Shown here: positions 1 through 11,644 of the stretch, piece by piece
How positions within the stretch are numbered: the first letter of the stretch is position 1
How the letters are laid out: every line of letters starts with the position of its first letter
Source of the DNA: Sipunculus nudus
Taxonomy: Eukaryota > Annelida > Sipuncula > Golfingiida > Sipunculidae
Length of the DNA stretch: 64,000 nt
Assembly (NCBI GenBank): GCA_026874595.1
Contig: CM049317.1
Coordinates: 42,618,401-42,682,400, forward strand
Reading direction: 5' to 3'
Program-made: the position numbers and the translations under genes
The notes under the pieces: model-generated
The model's input: only the letters and a program-made list of their open reading frames with translations
Database searches by the model: none
Told to the model about the DNA's origin: nothing

Positions 1-233
1 AATTATATAATATATATTTTAAATATCATTATGCTTATGTTATATCAAGTTATTTCATTTAAATTTCTGACAAAGTTAATATTTTCTAAGAGGTATATAC
101 ATCTATGGTCATCATTTTGCAAATGTGTTATTTTTCTCACTTGTGCGACTTTTATATGTTTTATTTTTACATGTGCAATTTAAGCATGTTCCCTTTTTGT
201 TGTTTCATTTAATAAACCATAGTCCTCTGGTAT

Positions 234-282
234 AAGTAATAGTAATAGTAATAGATACCCCAGGAATAGTAATAGTAATAGA
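234..282. repeat. (ATAGTA)n microsatellite
   Basis: Imperfect runs of ATAGTA/AGTAAT, interrupted once around 255-264. Confidence 0.8.
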
Positions 283-571
283 TTGTACAATGTGTTAATA
301 GTAATATATATAGTATTAATTAATATCAGAAATTGAAAGCCATGAATAGAAATAGTAAAAGTAATAGAACATCTGTAATAGACCCATTGTCTGAAAATGA
401 CTGGCCAAAAAATTGCAGGAGTTGTTCATTGGATTGCCTGACTATAACAAAATATCTCTTACCTTACACCGAATTCGTATCTTTGAGACAGATGATCAGT
501 TATACGACAAAACTGTTAAATTGATTGAGACATCCATCATCGGACAGAAATGAACCTGCAATTCTAGCGCA

Positions 572-650
572 TGACGTCATTCAATGCAAAGTCGTACGAC
601 CGACCTTTATGACGTCTTTGTGACGTCACTACTGAAATATTACATATAAA
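572..650 (+). promoter_or_regulatory. Candidate promoter: clustered CRE sites plus TATA-like box
   Basis: Perfect palindromic CRE octamers TGACGTCA occur at 572-579 and 621-628, with a one-mismatch copy TGACGTCT at 610-617. A TATA-like CATATAAA follows at 643-650. CREs just upstream of a TATA box are typical of CREB/ATF-regulated animal promoters. No coding region is recognised immediately downstream, so activity is inferred only from site clustering. Confidence 0.35.
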
Positions 651-1609
651 CAGCTCTAACAGTCACAGACATCACATGCTAAGTTTTTTTTTAAAGTTCT
701 CTCCAGTCACGGGCGGATCAATCCCTATGGTACACATATTGGCTTAAAAAGTTTTCAACCATTCCCCTACCCTTTACTGAGCGGAAAACCGGCAAATAAT
801 GCTCGCCGCTACGCTGTTACAAATTGTGCTGGGTACCAGGCACTATATCTCTTGTTTTCAATCCATCACAAGATGACAAGTTCTGTGCGGGTCTTTTCCT
901 AATACATGCAATGCAGTTGCAGACGAAGATTTCGGCCGTTTGCCTTTTTATACATGTATAAACAAGTTACTGACAAGCATTATTTATAAATTTTTGCTTA
1001 AAGGGTAGGGAATGTTTATAAAGCTGACTGAAAATTGTTAAAGCATATATTTATACAAATAGGAATTCGAGCACTAAATGGTCCATATGTAGACTAGGCT
1101 ACCGGAAAGACGCCTAAACAGTCCATAGACATATAAAACACAACAGTCGCAATGAAATACTTACACTTTTTGCTTTACACATTATCTTAAACACCATAGA
1201 CAGAACATCGCGAAATGTAAGTGAGGCCGAAAATTATTGTTCAAAACGTTTCTTAAAACGATCATCGCTAAAGAAAAAGACACGTGCTGGCTCTGAGACA
1301 AATTACATCCAATGCCGTGACATAGTTACTGTCTGGTTTGTAATATGGTCTATGCTTCTTTGCTCTTTGTAAATTGCCTACCTAACACAAAGGACGGTAT
1401 TCACACTTTGTTCGCATCTTAATTAGATTACTGTTTACTAATTATTTAACCGGTTTTCTTAAGCCTAAAAGTACGTTTTTGTGCGCACTGTATTTCGCAA
1501 TACAAAAGCCTAAATCGGTTTATTGCATAAAACGTGATTTTGCTGTTCGCGCCAAGTTGTTAATCCGACTTACTGTGCTGCAAAAGATGATATTTCGGGA
1601 AAGAATTAA

Positions 1610-2192
1610 GCCGGCCATAGCCTACACGAGGCGACATGTCGCGGGACAAGTCCCAGAACCACACTTATTCCACCACAAGTCGTAACGTGTATGGGAGTTA
1701 GTCGCACATTTTCATGGATTGCGCTACGTGTCACAGTCGTTTTTTTTTTCTGCGACCTGTCGCGCGAAATCAGGTTCAGCGTTAGAGAAACAGCCAATGA
1801 GTGCACAAAGTTTTGAATCTGTCTTCTTTATTTCGAGCTCTACCTTGCCCATTATTTCCACAAAGTCTTTGGTCCATTATGAAAAACTGCTGATAGCCCG
1901 ACCTGTCCTCAAGCCCCTTAATCAGGTTGTTATTTGCCCCTTTTTCTGTACGTTTTAATGGGACATCGTCTGCCTAAATTAGACGCCTCTTACGTCTGCG
2001 CTTCCGACGAATCATGATCACAGAAATCGCTTCGGCAACACAGCCCATGACGACATCTTCAGAGGCCATTATGTTAATAAAAACACAAGTCAAAAGGCGG
2101 GATAAAGTGATTGTTGGTATATGTTGCGGAACATGTTGCTGCGTGTATGGGGGGTTTATGTTTAGCAAGATGTCGCCTCGAGTATGGCCGGC
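1610..2192. mobile_element. TTAA-flanked MITE-like element (583 bp)
   Basis: Terminal inverted repeats start GCCGGCCATA at 1610 and end TATGGCCGGC at 2192; similarity continues inward through a shared GAGGCGACAT. Both ends are flanked by TTAA (1606-1609 and 2193-2196), the target duplication of piggyBac- and Kolobok-type DNA transposons. No transposase is encoded, so it is non-autonomous. TTAA is short and self-complementary, so the duplication alone is weak evidence; the TIR match carries the call. Confidence 0.55.
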
Positions 2193-2196
2193 TTAA

Positions 2197-2764
2197 ACCT
2201 TAGGATCCGGTTTCAACCAGACTGAAGTAAACCAAAATGCTGTAGACCACCTTTAAAGCGAAACTTCACCAATAAACAAGATTCGATCCACAAAATAATT
2301 AGGGGTGCTTAATAGGACAGAAACATAAACATATGAATGTTACTTGAAAAATAAACGTAGTTTTATTACTTCGTCTGAGCCGGCGTAAATGAATCTCAGT
2401 AAAAAGTTTGCGACAAATATATCTGATGTTCTCGGACAAATGATCCAGCATTTACAGCAGAAAACTTATAATCGTTTGGTCTTTTTCAGTTTTTAAAGTA
2501 AGGCTTAATGGTGTGCGATATTATCATTATATTAGATATTCGCGATACGGTGATTCGCATATTTCGTTTATATATCGCGAGAAAGTTCTCAAACATCCAT
2601 GTTTTTTTATATTTTGTTAAACATGCCTAAAACTGATTATATGTAGTAACAGTAATGTTTCTGTTACAAAATTAGACATCTAAATGAGATGGGATTAATG
2701 ACAGGCTTAAATTGAAACCCGCTACCGTGTCTTTTAAGGAACAAATAATCATTTGTATAATAAT
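2197..2764. other. Intergenic sequence, nothing recognised
   Basis: AT-rich, with no supported gene or clear repeat structure. Confidence 0.5.
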
Positions 2765-3037
2765 ATATTGATGTCTCATGCTCTTGTGTCATTTTGGCTG
2801 AAAGCAAAAGTTCCGAACAAAAACGGGGGGACACAGACTTACTCTTTCAAGTTCACCTGTTTTATACGATGTTATGGTTCTGTGTGTGAGTAAACACAAT
2901 CTTAGCCCATCTCTTTACCATTACAAGACTGCATTACAAGAGATCGGATCTTTAGCATGTTCAGCAACACTGGAACAATGAAGTGAAACATAAAAGAAGA
3001 AACACCAGTTGGAAGCTTTAAAAAAAACTTGCAAACT
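2765..3037 (+). repeat. Conserved flank of the 41-bp array (dispersed repeat family)
   Basis: This block, including GGTTCTGTGTGTGAGTAAAC, precedes the first 41-bp units. Its second half recurs at about 3200-3354 before the next run of units, and a diverged copy of the whole lies at 61285-61530 inside the loop of the fold-back transposon. The array therefore appears to belong to a mobile unit with conserved flanks rather than being an isolated satellite. Confidence 0.6.
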
Positions 3038-3789
3038 TGCGCAGTACGGCCACATGCATGGTTTGTTTATGTTTAGTGTGCGCAGTACGGCCACATGCAT
3101 GGTTTGTTTATGTTTAGTGTGCGCAGTACGGCCACATGCATGGTTTGTTTATGTTTAGTGTGCGCAGTACGACCACATGCATGGTTTGTTTATGTTTAGT
3201 GTGTGAGTAAACACAGTCTTAGCTCATCTATTTACCATTACAAGACTGCATTACAAGAGATCGGATCTTTAGCATGTTCAGCAACACTGGAACAATGAAG
3301 TGAAACATTAAAGAAGAAACACCAGTTGGAAGCTTTAAAAAAAACTTTCAAACTTGCGCAGTACGGCCACATGCATGGTTTGTTTATGTTAAGTGTGCGC
3401 AGTACGGCCACATACATGGTTTGTTTATGTTTATTGTGCACAGTACGACCACATGCATGGTTTGTTTATGTTAAGTGTGCGCAGCACGGCCACATGCATG
3501 GTTTGTTTATGTTTATTGTGCGCAGTACTGTCACATGCATGGTTTGTTTATGTATAGTGTGCGCAGTACGGCCACATGCATGGATTGTTTATGTTTATTG
3601 CGCACAGTACGGCCACATGCATGGTTTGTTTATGTTTAGTGTGCGCAGTACGGCCACATGCATGGATTGTTCATGTTTATTGCGCACAGTACGGCCACAT
3701 GCATGGTTTGTTTATGTTTAGTGTGCGCAGTACGGCCACATGCATGGTTTGTTTATGTTTATTCAGCGCATTACGGCAACATGCATGGT

Positions 3790-3880
3790 TGTCATACAGA
3801 TCCCCTAAGAACTATTTTTGTGTATATATAATTAATTGTCGTCCATTTATTTTGTGTGTGACAATGTACAGTGGGAGACA
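3790..3880 (+). repeat. Truncated LTR 5' end inside the minisatellite (copy 1)
   Basis: Starts TGTCATACAGATCCCCTA and matches the start of the LTR at 17292 (TGTCACACAGATCCCCTA) for about 90 bp, through the GTACAGTGGGAGACA stretch also present in the LTR at 11797. It then switches to the array flank. Confidence 0.75.
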
Positions 3881-4010
3881 TAAAAGAAGAAACACCAGTT
3901 AGAAGCTTAAAAAACAACTTGAAAACTTAAGCAGTAAGGCCATATGCATGTTTTTTTATGTTAAGTATGCGCAGTACGGCCACATACATGGTTTGTTTAT
4001 GTTTAGTGGT

Positions 4011-4101
4011 TGTCATACAGATCCCCTAGGAACTATTTTTGTGTATATATAATTAATTGTCGTCCATTTATTTTGTGTGTGACAATGTACAGTTGGGAGA
4101 C
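4011..4101 (+). repeat. Truncated LTR 5' end inside the minisatellite (copy 2)
   Basis: Nearly the same LTR-end segment as copy 1, with similar breakpoints and the same following flank (GAAGAAACACCAGTTAGAAG). This indicates the LTR end and the array units were duplicated together. Confidence 0.75.
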
Positions 4102-4456
4102 TGAAGAAACACCAGTTAGAAGCTTAAAAAACAACTTGAAAACTTAAGCAGTAAGGCCATATGCATGTTTTTTTTATGTTAAGTATGCGCAGTACGGCCA
4201 CATACATGATTTGTTTATGTTTATTGTACGCAGTACGGCCACATGCATGGTTTATTCATGTTTATTGCGCACAGTACGGCCACATGCATGGTTTGTTTAT
4301 GTTTAGTGTGCGCAGTACGGCCACATGCATGGTTTGTTCATGTTTATTGCGCACAGTACGGCCACATGCATGGTTTGTTTATGTTTAGTGTGCGCAGTAC
4401 GGCCACATGCATGGTTTGTTTATGTTTATTCAGCGCAGTACGGCAACATGCATGGT

Positions 4457-4500
4457 TGTCATACAGATCCCCTAGGAACTATTTTTGTGTATATATAATT
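4457..4500 (+). repeat. Truncated LTR 5' end at the array edge (copy 3)
   Basis: The first 44 or so bases of the LTR close the last block of 41-bp units and abut a different dispersed repeat at about 4505. Confidence 0.65.
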
Positions 4501-4504
4501 ATAT

Positions 4505-4770
4505 ATATGCCTCTTTTCTTTGTGTCTTCGGGCCCGGTAACACAATGGCCATAAAGTGTGTGATGGCGGGACAGTTTTACTCCCGGGGGCCCGATCTGGG
4601 ATTTTCTTATATTTCGAGGTGACCAGCCTGAAATAATCCCCATTCGTGATCCCTTCTCAAAAGGCAACCTCCGCGCAGCGAAAAGGTCTATTGTGCACAA
4701 GAGGATCTCGCGTGAGGAGAATGCTTAAAAGGGGGATCTTTTAAAGAATGAAAATTTTCCGAACGGTAAT
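4505..4770 (+). repeat. Dispersed repeat, uninterrupted paralogue of the site at 6600/10660
   Basis: Contains AACACAATGGCCATA, then GATGGCGGGACAG, then ATCCCTTCTCAAAAGG and AAAAGGGGGATCTTT. The same order is split in two elsewhere: the first half at about 6600-6704 and the second at about 10565-10660, with a transposon between. It therefore serves as an empty-site reference for that insertion. Confidence 0.7.
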
Positions 4771-4775
4771 GATTG

Positions 4776-5765
4776 CAGGGTAATGTGTAAAACCCGGACC
4801 CCACGGTCCCCGGACCCCGAAAACCAATTTCCTCATTTTTCACCATTTAAACCGATAAAACCACTATTACTGATGAAAAAACATAGCAAACTCCCTAAAT
4901 GTTGCAGCTTTGAAATGACCGATTCACTGAAAGATTTAAGTTTACAAAAACATTTCGACGAAGATTGACCTCATTTAACTTGACTTTGCTGACTGTTCCA
5001 TTTTGACGGACCCCAGTAACCACTGCTCATATTTTTTTATTTATGACTAAAAGAGGAATAAAATGGCACTCATGTCACAAACTAAATATAATTTTTGTTT
5101 TATTTTAAATGAAAATTTAATAGTGCGGGCACACTGGGGGAAATTTATTTTATGTGCACTAACAGTCGTTGCGGACCCGAGACTGATAATTCCGAGCTCT
5201 TCCACATAACAACAGGTTTCGTGTTCCATTCATACCAACCATGCAAATTAAAGTTGGCAATAATATAAAAACCAAAAGGAAATGTTGATTACTTGCATTT
5301 CAAGCAACTATAGGTACCAAAATAATGATTTTTAAATGTTTTTAATTATTGTACTTTTTAAAACGCTACACAAATGTAATAAATAGCATATATAAAATTA
5401 TGAATAAAAACTGAGACATAAAAATGTAAAAATACAAATAATAACATAATAATAAATCACATGGGTGTTATGGTTAAACGTGATGTGAAAATATGTACTA
5501 AAGAAATGGTAATACAACGAGTAAACGGGGTCCATGTAATCCGTCAGGTCCGTGCGCCAGGGTCCGTAAGTGTTAATTATCAATTTTTTTTTGTGCAAAT
5601 CAGACTATTTCTACTAATTTTTAAACAAACATAATATTAAATATGTCTTTAATACGTTTATGCTAAAATATCTGGATAAATTACCATGAGAGTTTAAGAA
5701 TTGCAAATTTTTTCTTGGGGTCCGGGATCCGGAGTCCGTGGGGTCCGAGTTTCACACACTGCCTG
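4776..5765. mobile_element. TIR-bounded non-autonomous element (about 1 kb)
   Basis: The left end reads CAGGGTAATGTGTAAAAC, then CGGACCCCACGG and CCGGACCCC. The right end, reverse-complemented, reads CAGGCAGTGTGTGAAAC, then CGGACCCCACGG and CCGGACCCC. The interior is AT-rich and encodes nothing recognised. TGATTG stands directly before the left end (4770-4775) and 7 bp beyond the right end (5773-5778), so the exact right boundary and target duplication are unsettled. CAGGG termini are common among hAT-type elements; the superfamily is not established. Confidence 0.5.
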
Positions 5766-6134
5766 AATGCAGTGATTGTCTCACTGGTATACATTGGCTT
5801 AGCTTTCAAACAGGAAAGGTCCTTGGGAGTGCGTGATATTTAAAAATATATACAGCCATTATATGTACCATATAATATAATGCTACAACGAACTTTTGCG
5901 CAGCGGAATTGCCCGACCATGTGAGTGCTCAGTTTTTGTGCCTGATAACGGGAATGCAATTATCGAGAACACGTCTCATGCAAGATAACAGGTTCCTTTA
6001 ATGGCGGATTGACGGGGTCGGAGGGCAACTTTAAATGACGATGTTCAGCATAATATATTTTCATATAAAAATGATTTTATTTATCACTTCTTAGAAAATT
6101 CTCCGGCCAATCGCTTGGCTTCATTTAGTTTTTA
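5766..6134. other. Intergenic sequence, nothing recognised
   Basis: No gene or repeat boundary identified. Confidence 0.5.
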
Positions 6135-6290
6135 TGCATAACACCATGCATATAAAGAATCTATATATTAATAGCGGAACACGATTTGTGTGGTCTTCCG
6201 TATCTCCTCTGGACATTACGGATTGCCCTGGTTTTCATCATACATATGCTCCGGGTTTGTCAGAAGATATTCCACCATTCTACAGGAACA
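6135..6290 (+). repeat. Dispersed repeat with ATCTATATATTAATAGC start (copy 1)
   Basis: From 6159 it shares the ATCTATATATTAATAGC start, the TTCCGTATCTCC block and CATACATATGCTCCGGGTTT with copies at 6428 and 11670. A TC start preceded by A resembles Helitron 5' ends, but no 3' hairpin/CTRR end was found and some similarity extends upstream between copies 1 and 3. The class is unresolved. Confidence 0.45.
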
Positions 6291-6427
6291 AATTCGTCCA
6301 ACTCATCCAGACTCCGACACAAGGTCAACTCAAAAACAGAATACTTATACCAAATGTCAGATTCAAAGAGATCTTTTGACGGTAACATTGTATAACCAAG
6401 ACTTTCATCTATGATAAGCTATTTGAC

Positions 6428-6570
6428 ATCTATATATTAATAGCATAAGGCGATTTTTGTAATTTTCCGTATCTCCTCTCATACCACCGTACGGATTGCC
6501 GTGATTTTCGACATACATATGCTCCGGGTTTTTTCCGAAGAGATTCCAACCATTTTATTTGCAATATTTT
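6428..6570 (+). repeat. Dispersed repeat with ATCTATATATTAATAGC start (copy 2)
   Basis: Second copy about 270 bp downstream of the first, same orientation, sharing the start, the TTCCGTATCTCCTCTCATAC region and CATACATATGCTCCGGG. Confidence 0.45.
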
Positions 6571-6807
6571 CGTATTACGTGCATAATTAATAATTTTAAC
6601 ATTTGCTCCCCCGCGGGCGCTTCTTTTCTTTGTGTCTTCGGCCTTGTAACACAATGGCCATAGAGTGTGATGGCGGGACAGAGTTTTACTCCGGGAGCCC
6701 TGTCTAGTGGGTGAGTTAAGTGCATAAAATAGGCTGTTGACTTCATTTCATGATGCAAAGGTCCCCTTTGGCATAAAAGTACCTTAGGGTCATAGGATTA
6801 AATTTAT

Positions 6808-7818
6808 CCAAAGACACAAGTTAGATCCCCCTTAGTATGTGAAATATATGCAAATTATTCAAAATGGCCGCCGAAAATACTACAAACCCCATATGCTTGC
6901 TGCTGTTACAGCTATAATGACAAATGTTGTGTCAAAATATACATTTTCTTGGTCAAGGAATCCAATGAAATAGGTTTCCAGATTGAGAAAACAATAGTTT
7001 TCTCCTTAACATGAAAATCTGGGGTAAAATGGGCACATTTCATAAAATATCAATGATTTTCTTCCATCAGGGTAACCTGAGACACTTGAGACATCTATGT
7101 CCTTGGCATTTGGGAGGTATTAAACAGTTGTGAATAGACCATGAAGACGCGTCTAACTGAACACAATCATCAGTCGACTTACATAGAGTATGAAACCACA
7201 GGAAATTTAAAGCATTAACTAGAGAATTACTGGTACGTGGCACTTACTTAATCTGAGTTTAGGCAGTACAACAAGACCATGGTATTACAAGGACAGATAT
7301 ACAGTTTTTTCTTTTTTTTTCAAGAATCAGCCAATGAAATACCCACATTCTTGCTCTATCACCCGATCAAATACCCACACACGATGCTTTATTACTAGCA
7401 AATATACATAAGGCCTTGGTTGTGGTTTTTCCGCATGTACTGTTATTTCATTAATATACATTATCTGGGTAATACGGCATAAATGACCTTTCTCGAAACT
7501 ACAGCATGCATGAGATATATATAAAACCAGAGTACCAGTGCACACAGGAATGGGTAGACATTCCTGTAGGAAAACACAATAAAGTTGCCAATTGTGGTTC
7601 CTTCCCAGAATCTAAAATTTTGATTCGACAGAATATATTGCTTGAAATACATCTTATCTATCTCATGATCTATCTCATGATGGCCAACCCATAATAGTAA
7701 ATGATCAATGCTGAAAACTAAAAAGCCATCAGTTCTTGACATTCTTGGTGTTTATGCTTCGCCAATTAGTTTAGGGTTTTATTGTGAAATATCCTAAAAA
7801 CTTTGTTCACATTTCTAT
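6808..7818. other. About 1 kb inserted within the left TIR of the 6705-10564 element
   Basis: The right TIR is continuous (10385-10564), while the left TIR is split at its AAATTT position and resumes about 1 kb later at GACAAGTAATG. The intervening sequence is unique-looking with no clear TIR or recognised protein. It may be a nested insertion or a deletion on the right side; the continuous right copy favours insertion. Confidence 0.5.
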
Positions 7819-7910
7819 TTTTGACAAGTAATGTTAGGGAAATGAAGGAATTAGATGTCTTATATTTTAGTTGTGGATGAAATGATTGTTGAAGTAATGG
7901 TGGCAGTGCT

Positions 7911-10384
7911 GATTGTTCAGGATGTGGTGCAGGTTATATCAATTAATCCAGTATTGTTCACAAAAACTGCAATAATGCCACCGAACATCAGCATGTTAAT
8001 GATGCAATATATACTTGCAACCGAAGTATAAGCACAGCAAGAAGGCGAGATGCCAAGTCCGCCTAACAGGCTTTACCTCTCACTTCCGTGCTATATAACC
8101 TTTTACACTAGTCATAAAAGAAAAGCAGAAAGTGTTGAATGTAATGTCTAAATGTAATTCAATAAAGTTTAAAATTTGATCAATTGTAACTTTATCACTT
8201 TACATGGACCCAGAGAAACTACTGACCTGGAAAGGGTCACTGTCATCTATTCTCATAGCTTTCCCGGGAATTGAAACTGGGTATAGCCAGCACAGAGATC
8301 AAAGTCTATTACCACTTGACTCCTATGTTCCATGTTCTCAGTGATTAGCTCTTAATTTAAACATTGCGTCCAAAGACATTTCTTTCCTTTGCCTAAAATC
8401 AGCTATAATCTTTGGGCAAAAGGATCTCACATGTACTCCCTGAGGATCCAGTCACCTCTTGGTCCACATATGTTCCTGGTGACCAATGTCCATGGGGAAG
8501 TAAATAATTTTCTTCTCAGTAAGACCCAAATTGAAGTGGTATAGAAAATTGGTAGTGTCCTTTGTCATATAAAGAGATTAAGACACTAATTTACTTACAT
8601 CATGCAATGAAAATACATCTTAAACCTAGAAATGCACAAGTCGCGGTAATGCATAAGTGAGAATAATATGTCATTTAACCTTAACAATACCCCGAACAGA
8701 CCTAGGAAATTAAGTTATCAGTACCTAGGAGTATACAAGTGTCAGGGCTTACACCAAGAAAATTACCCTTTTAGATCCATCAGTGGAAAACTAATTTTTA
8801 GGGTTGTAAAGCTGACCATTTGTCAATGATTCTCCAAAGTTAGGTAATCTCTGATGAACTTATTTAGCAAATCCCATTCAGTCATGTCGCACCAGCAGCT
8901 TTATGTTACTATGTATAACCCTTTCAGGCATGGGCCACGTTGATAAACAGCAGCAGCGCCCGTCATGTTACTTGTCTCTGACCTATTTAGCAAATTCTCT
9001 CACATTTCCAATCAAACAAATAATCTGTTTTTTTTTTCAGAAAAAAAACTAATTCTTGCTCATAATAATTTAATAAAATGTATATGTTATACTTTTACAG
9101 TTGGTTACAACTAACCTGCAAAAGGGGCTCAAACTGCTTTAACGTCAGCAAGACACGCCACAAATGTCACTTAAAATTTGAAGGGCCTATAACATAAACA
9201 GTACTGGACATTTTATTTAACCTATGAAGCAAGATATAGGTTTTTCTTTAATTTATGCTGTGGTACCACCATGTGATAATTCCTATGCACACAATTCATT
9301 AGTTTTAATTGAAGTGCAAAGCTCCTAAGTTTTTTAGGGTCACTTGCCGATATTCTGCAGATGAATTTGGCAAGTAGGGCCATACCAGGTCACATTACCA
9401 GGTCACATTGGGTTTTTAGGGAGATTTCTAAGATTGTAATACATGTTGTGCTTACTCGTTAGAATTTCAACGGATATCAGGCGGCTATTAAGTTCATTGT
9501 AAATATTAATAAACACCAAAGTCCAGGAATCACTCCAATCTAAAAGATAGATGTTTGAGGATTTTGCTTCAGAAGTATACACACATTCTCAAATGCAGTT
9601 TGACTAGATCTGTAAACAAGCAATGTTTGGCCAAGTTTATCAATTTGTAACTGTCCTGTGACAACTCTGATAGTATAGTACTGACTTTCTCGGCATAAGG
9701 AACTTTGACTTATGTGATTCGTGCAATGGACTTCACTATCCAGAATGCTAGATTCTGGGAAATAGGTGCTTCCCTTTTTATCAAATGCACATCTTAAATA
9801 GATTATGTGATGATTATATCGCACAAGACCTGAAAGTTTTACATTGAAGCTCAAGCAGACGATAATCTTTGTTGGCAATAAAGAAATTCTCATGTCCACT
9901 TTGTACAGCTGCCAATACCTCTGTGTACTCCGTCTGTGACAGAGTGAAACCTATGTAAGCCGTGCAAAACGTATGGTTTAAGGGGTTCTAAAGAGATATT
10001 GTATTCCAGAACATGGCAGTAAATTTGAAAACTTACGGAAGCAAGACTATGGAAGTGTGTTCTTATGTTCAATTAAATTATATCTGATCATAAGCATAAT
10101 TATATATTATTCGAATAGCATGCAGCTTAATTATTTCTCCACGTAATACAAATATGTTTATCACTTTGATGTAGTTTTATGCTCTGTATGCAGTGAATCG
10201 CACACATCGGGTACATATACACTGGTATTAAATGCTCCCCTGTCTATATAAGGATAATAAACAAGAACTTATAAAGGAATATAATACAAAACCAATCAAA
10301 GATACTAAAAGTTTTCATGATGATACTAAAATTTATTGAAATTTGCATACTTTCCCCATAATTTCAAGGTAGGATGAATACTTT
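7911..10384. other. Interior of the 6705-10564 transposon, no gene recognised
   Basis: The longest frame is 119 codons at 9540-9899 on the minus strand, with no domain I can name and no splice or start context. The rest is AT-rich and non-repetitive. Confidence 0.5.
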
Positions 10385-10664
10385 TACTTTATTACTTCAA
10401 CAATCATTTCATCCACAATAAAACATAACACATCTAATTCCTTCAGTTACCTGACGTTACTTGTAAAAATAGAAAATTTATTCCTATGACCCTAAGGTAC
10501 TTTTGTGCCAAAGGGGACCTTCTCATCATGAAATGAAGTCAAAAGTCAGTTAACCCACCTACTATGTCTGGTGTTTTCTTACATTTCGCGGTGACCGGCC
10601 CGAAACAATTTCCATCGGCGATCCCTTCTCAAAAGGGGGATCTTTGAAAGAATGGTTTTGCAGG

Positions 10665-11644
10665 AGCCCTCTTCGTGACCTGATATGCTTCAGTGCACAT
10701 CTACCGGGTCGCAGGAAATCATGATGGATAGGCCAAAAAAAAGATATGGTTCTCGGGCACTTTTTCTTCAGAAACCTGTGAGGCCGGGCGATATCTTACC
10801 TTTGTTTTGTATGTTTCGATAAAATTTTCATATGATCAGGCAAAAGCATTAAAATAAAAGAATTGTTTTGCTAAACACACAAAAGCTCCACAAAACAAAG
10901 GAAATCTGATCAAAATTGTGTTATTTTATCTTCTTGAAAGATGAAAAGAAAATTTTTATTATGCGGGGGGGGGGGGGGGGGGTAATTTTACGCAGGCGGT
11001 GCCTGTTAATCGTACCTTTTTTTTTGTTTTTTTTTGTCATATATAGTCGCACTTGGTCGCAAAAAGTCCAGGGCCTTGCATGCGATTGAGGTCCTTGCCA
11101 AATATTCACCAACACATTTAGGCCTACTATGTAACAGATGTAAAGAAAATGTTCACATAATTCACGTTGTGGTTGGTACAGTGTGATGTGTTCATGTGTG
11201 GAGTGGCACCACCAAAGTTGTCAACACATAATATTGACTTACAAATGTTTTGAAAATCGAGATTTATCTCATTATTGCAGTTACAAATGTAAAAAAAAAA
11301 TGTTAAATATGTTAAATACGTTTGTACTGGTATTTGTTTCTTTTAAATGCATGTGCCATCTGTTTTCAGTAATGTTTGTGTAATACTCTTTGTTTTTAAA
11401 GACTTTTAATTCTTTCATTCAGTATGTATGCTTATTGCGTATAAGTCATGGCCATCATTGTTACTATTTTCACAAATAAAACTAGTATTTTTGCATTTTC
11501 TTCTTAGTTCTATTCCGTGGACGGTTTCTTTTGTATGTATATGTAATACTGTTGATCATTTTCTCATGTCACATGGTACATGTGTAGGTGTATATTTGTC
11601 AAAGACCGTGTGTGACTGTACGCTGTTCCGAAAGATATTTATCC
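10665..11644. other. Intergenic sequence with a poly-G run
   Basis: Contains a homopolymeric G tract at about 10964-10982, poly-T stretches near 11018-11035, and short frames that resemble nothing recognised. Confidence 0.5.

Larger units (their letters stand above)
1..1605. other. AT-rich sequence without a recognisable gene
   Basis: No reading frame here resembles a protein I recognise; frames are short and interrupted on both strands. Contents are a hexanucleotide microsatellite, a CRE/TATA cluster (both listed separately) and unique-looking sequence. Confidence 0.6.
3038..4456 (+). repeat. 41-bp minisatellite in four blocks
   Basis: Units of 41 bp (core GTACGGCCACATGCATGG, then a T-rich stretch containing TTTGTTTATG) run at about 3038-3206, 3355-3789, 3945-4010 and 4150-4456. 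Blocks are separated by copies of a conserved flank and by LTR-end fragments, giving a higher-order structure. The period is not a multiple of 3 and the unit lacks stops, so all three forward frames stay open; the resulting 75-131 residue frames repeat a short peptide and are not genes. A much longer array of the same unit lies at 18655-20120. Confidence 0.9.
6705..10564. mobile_element. TIR DNA transposon, non-autonomous (3.86 kb)
   Basis: The ends are inverted: TAGTGGGTGAGTTAA at 6705 and TTAACCCACCTACTA ending at 10564. The terminal repeat extends about 95 bp with high identity (through GGTCCCCTTTGGCA and TACCTTAGGGTCATAGGA), and inner parts match again at 7819-7910 versus 10385-10475. TGTC flanks both sides (6701-6704, 10565-10568). 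The flanks rejoin into the sequence found uninterrupted at 4505-4770, strong evidence for insertion. Interior frames are short and none resembles a transposase. A 4-bp duplication would fit several superfamilies, so none is assigned. Confidence 0.7.

Noticed and set aside
3038-4456. CRISPR-like array of regular repeats
   Set aside because: Units are head-to-tail without unique spacers and lie in an animal genome; this is a minisatellite.
4770-5778. TGATTG as a clean target duplication of the 4776 element
   Set aside because: The right TGATTG lies 7 bp beyond the end implied by the TIR alignment, so it may be chance.
9540-9899. 119-codon minus-strand frame
   Set aside because: No recognisable domain, located inside a non-autonomous transposon, and of a length expected by chance in a window this size.
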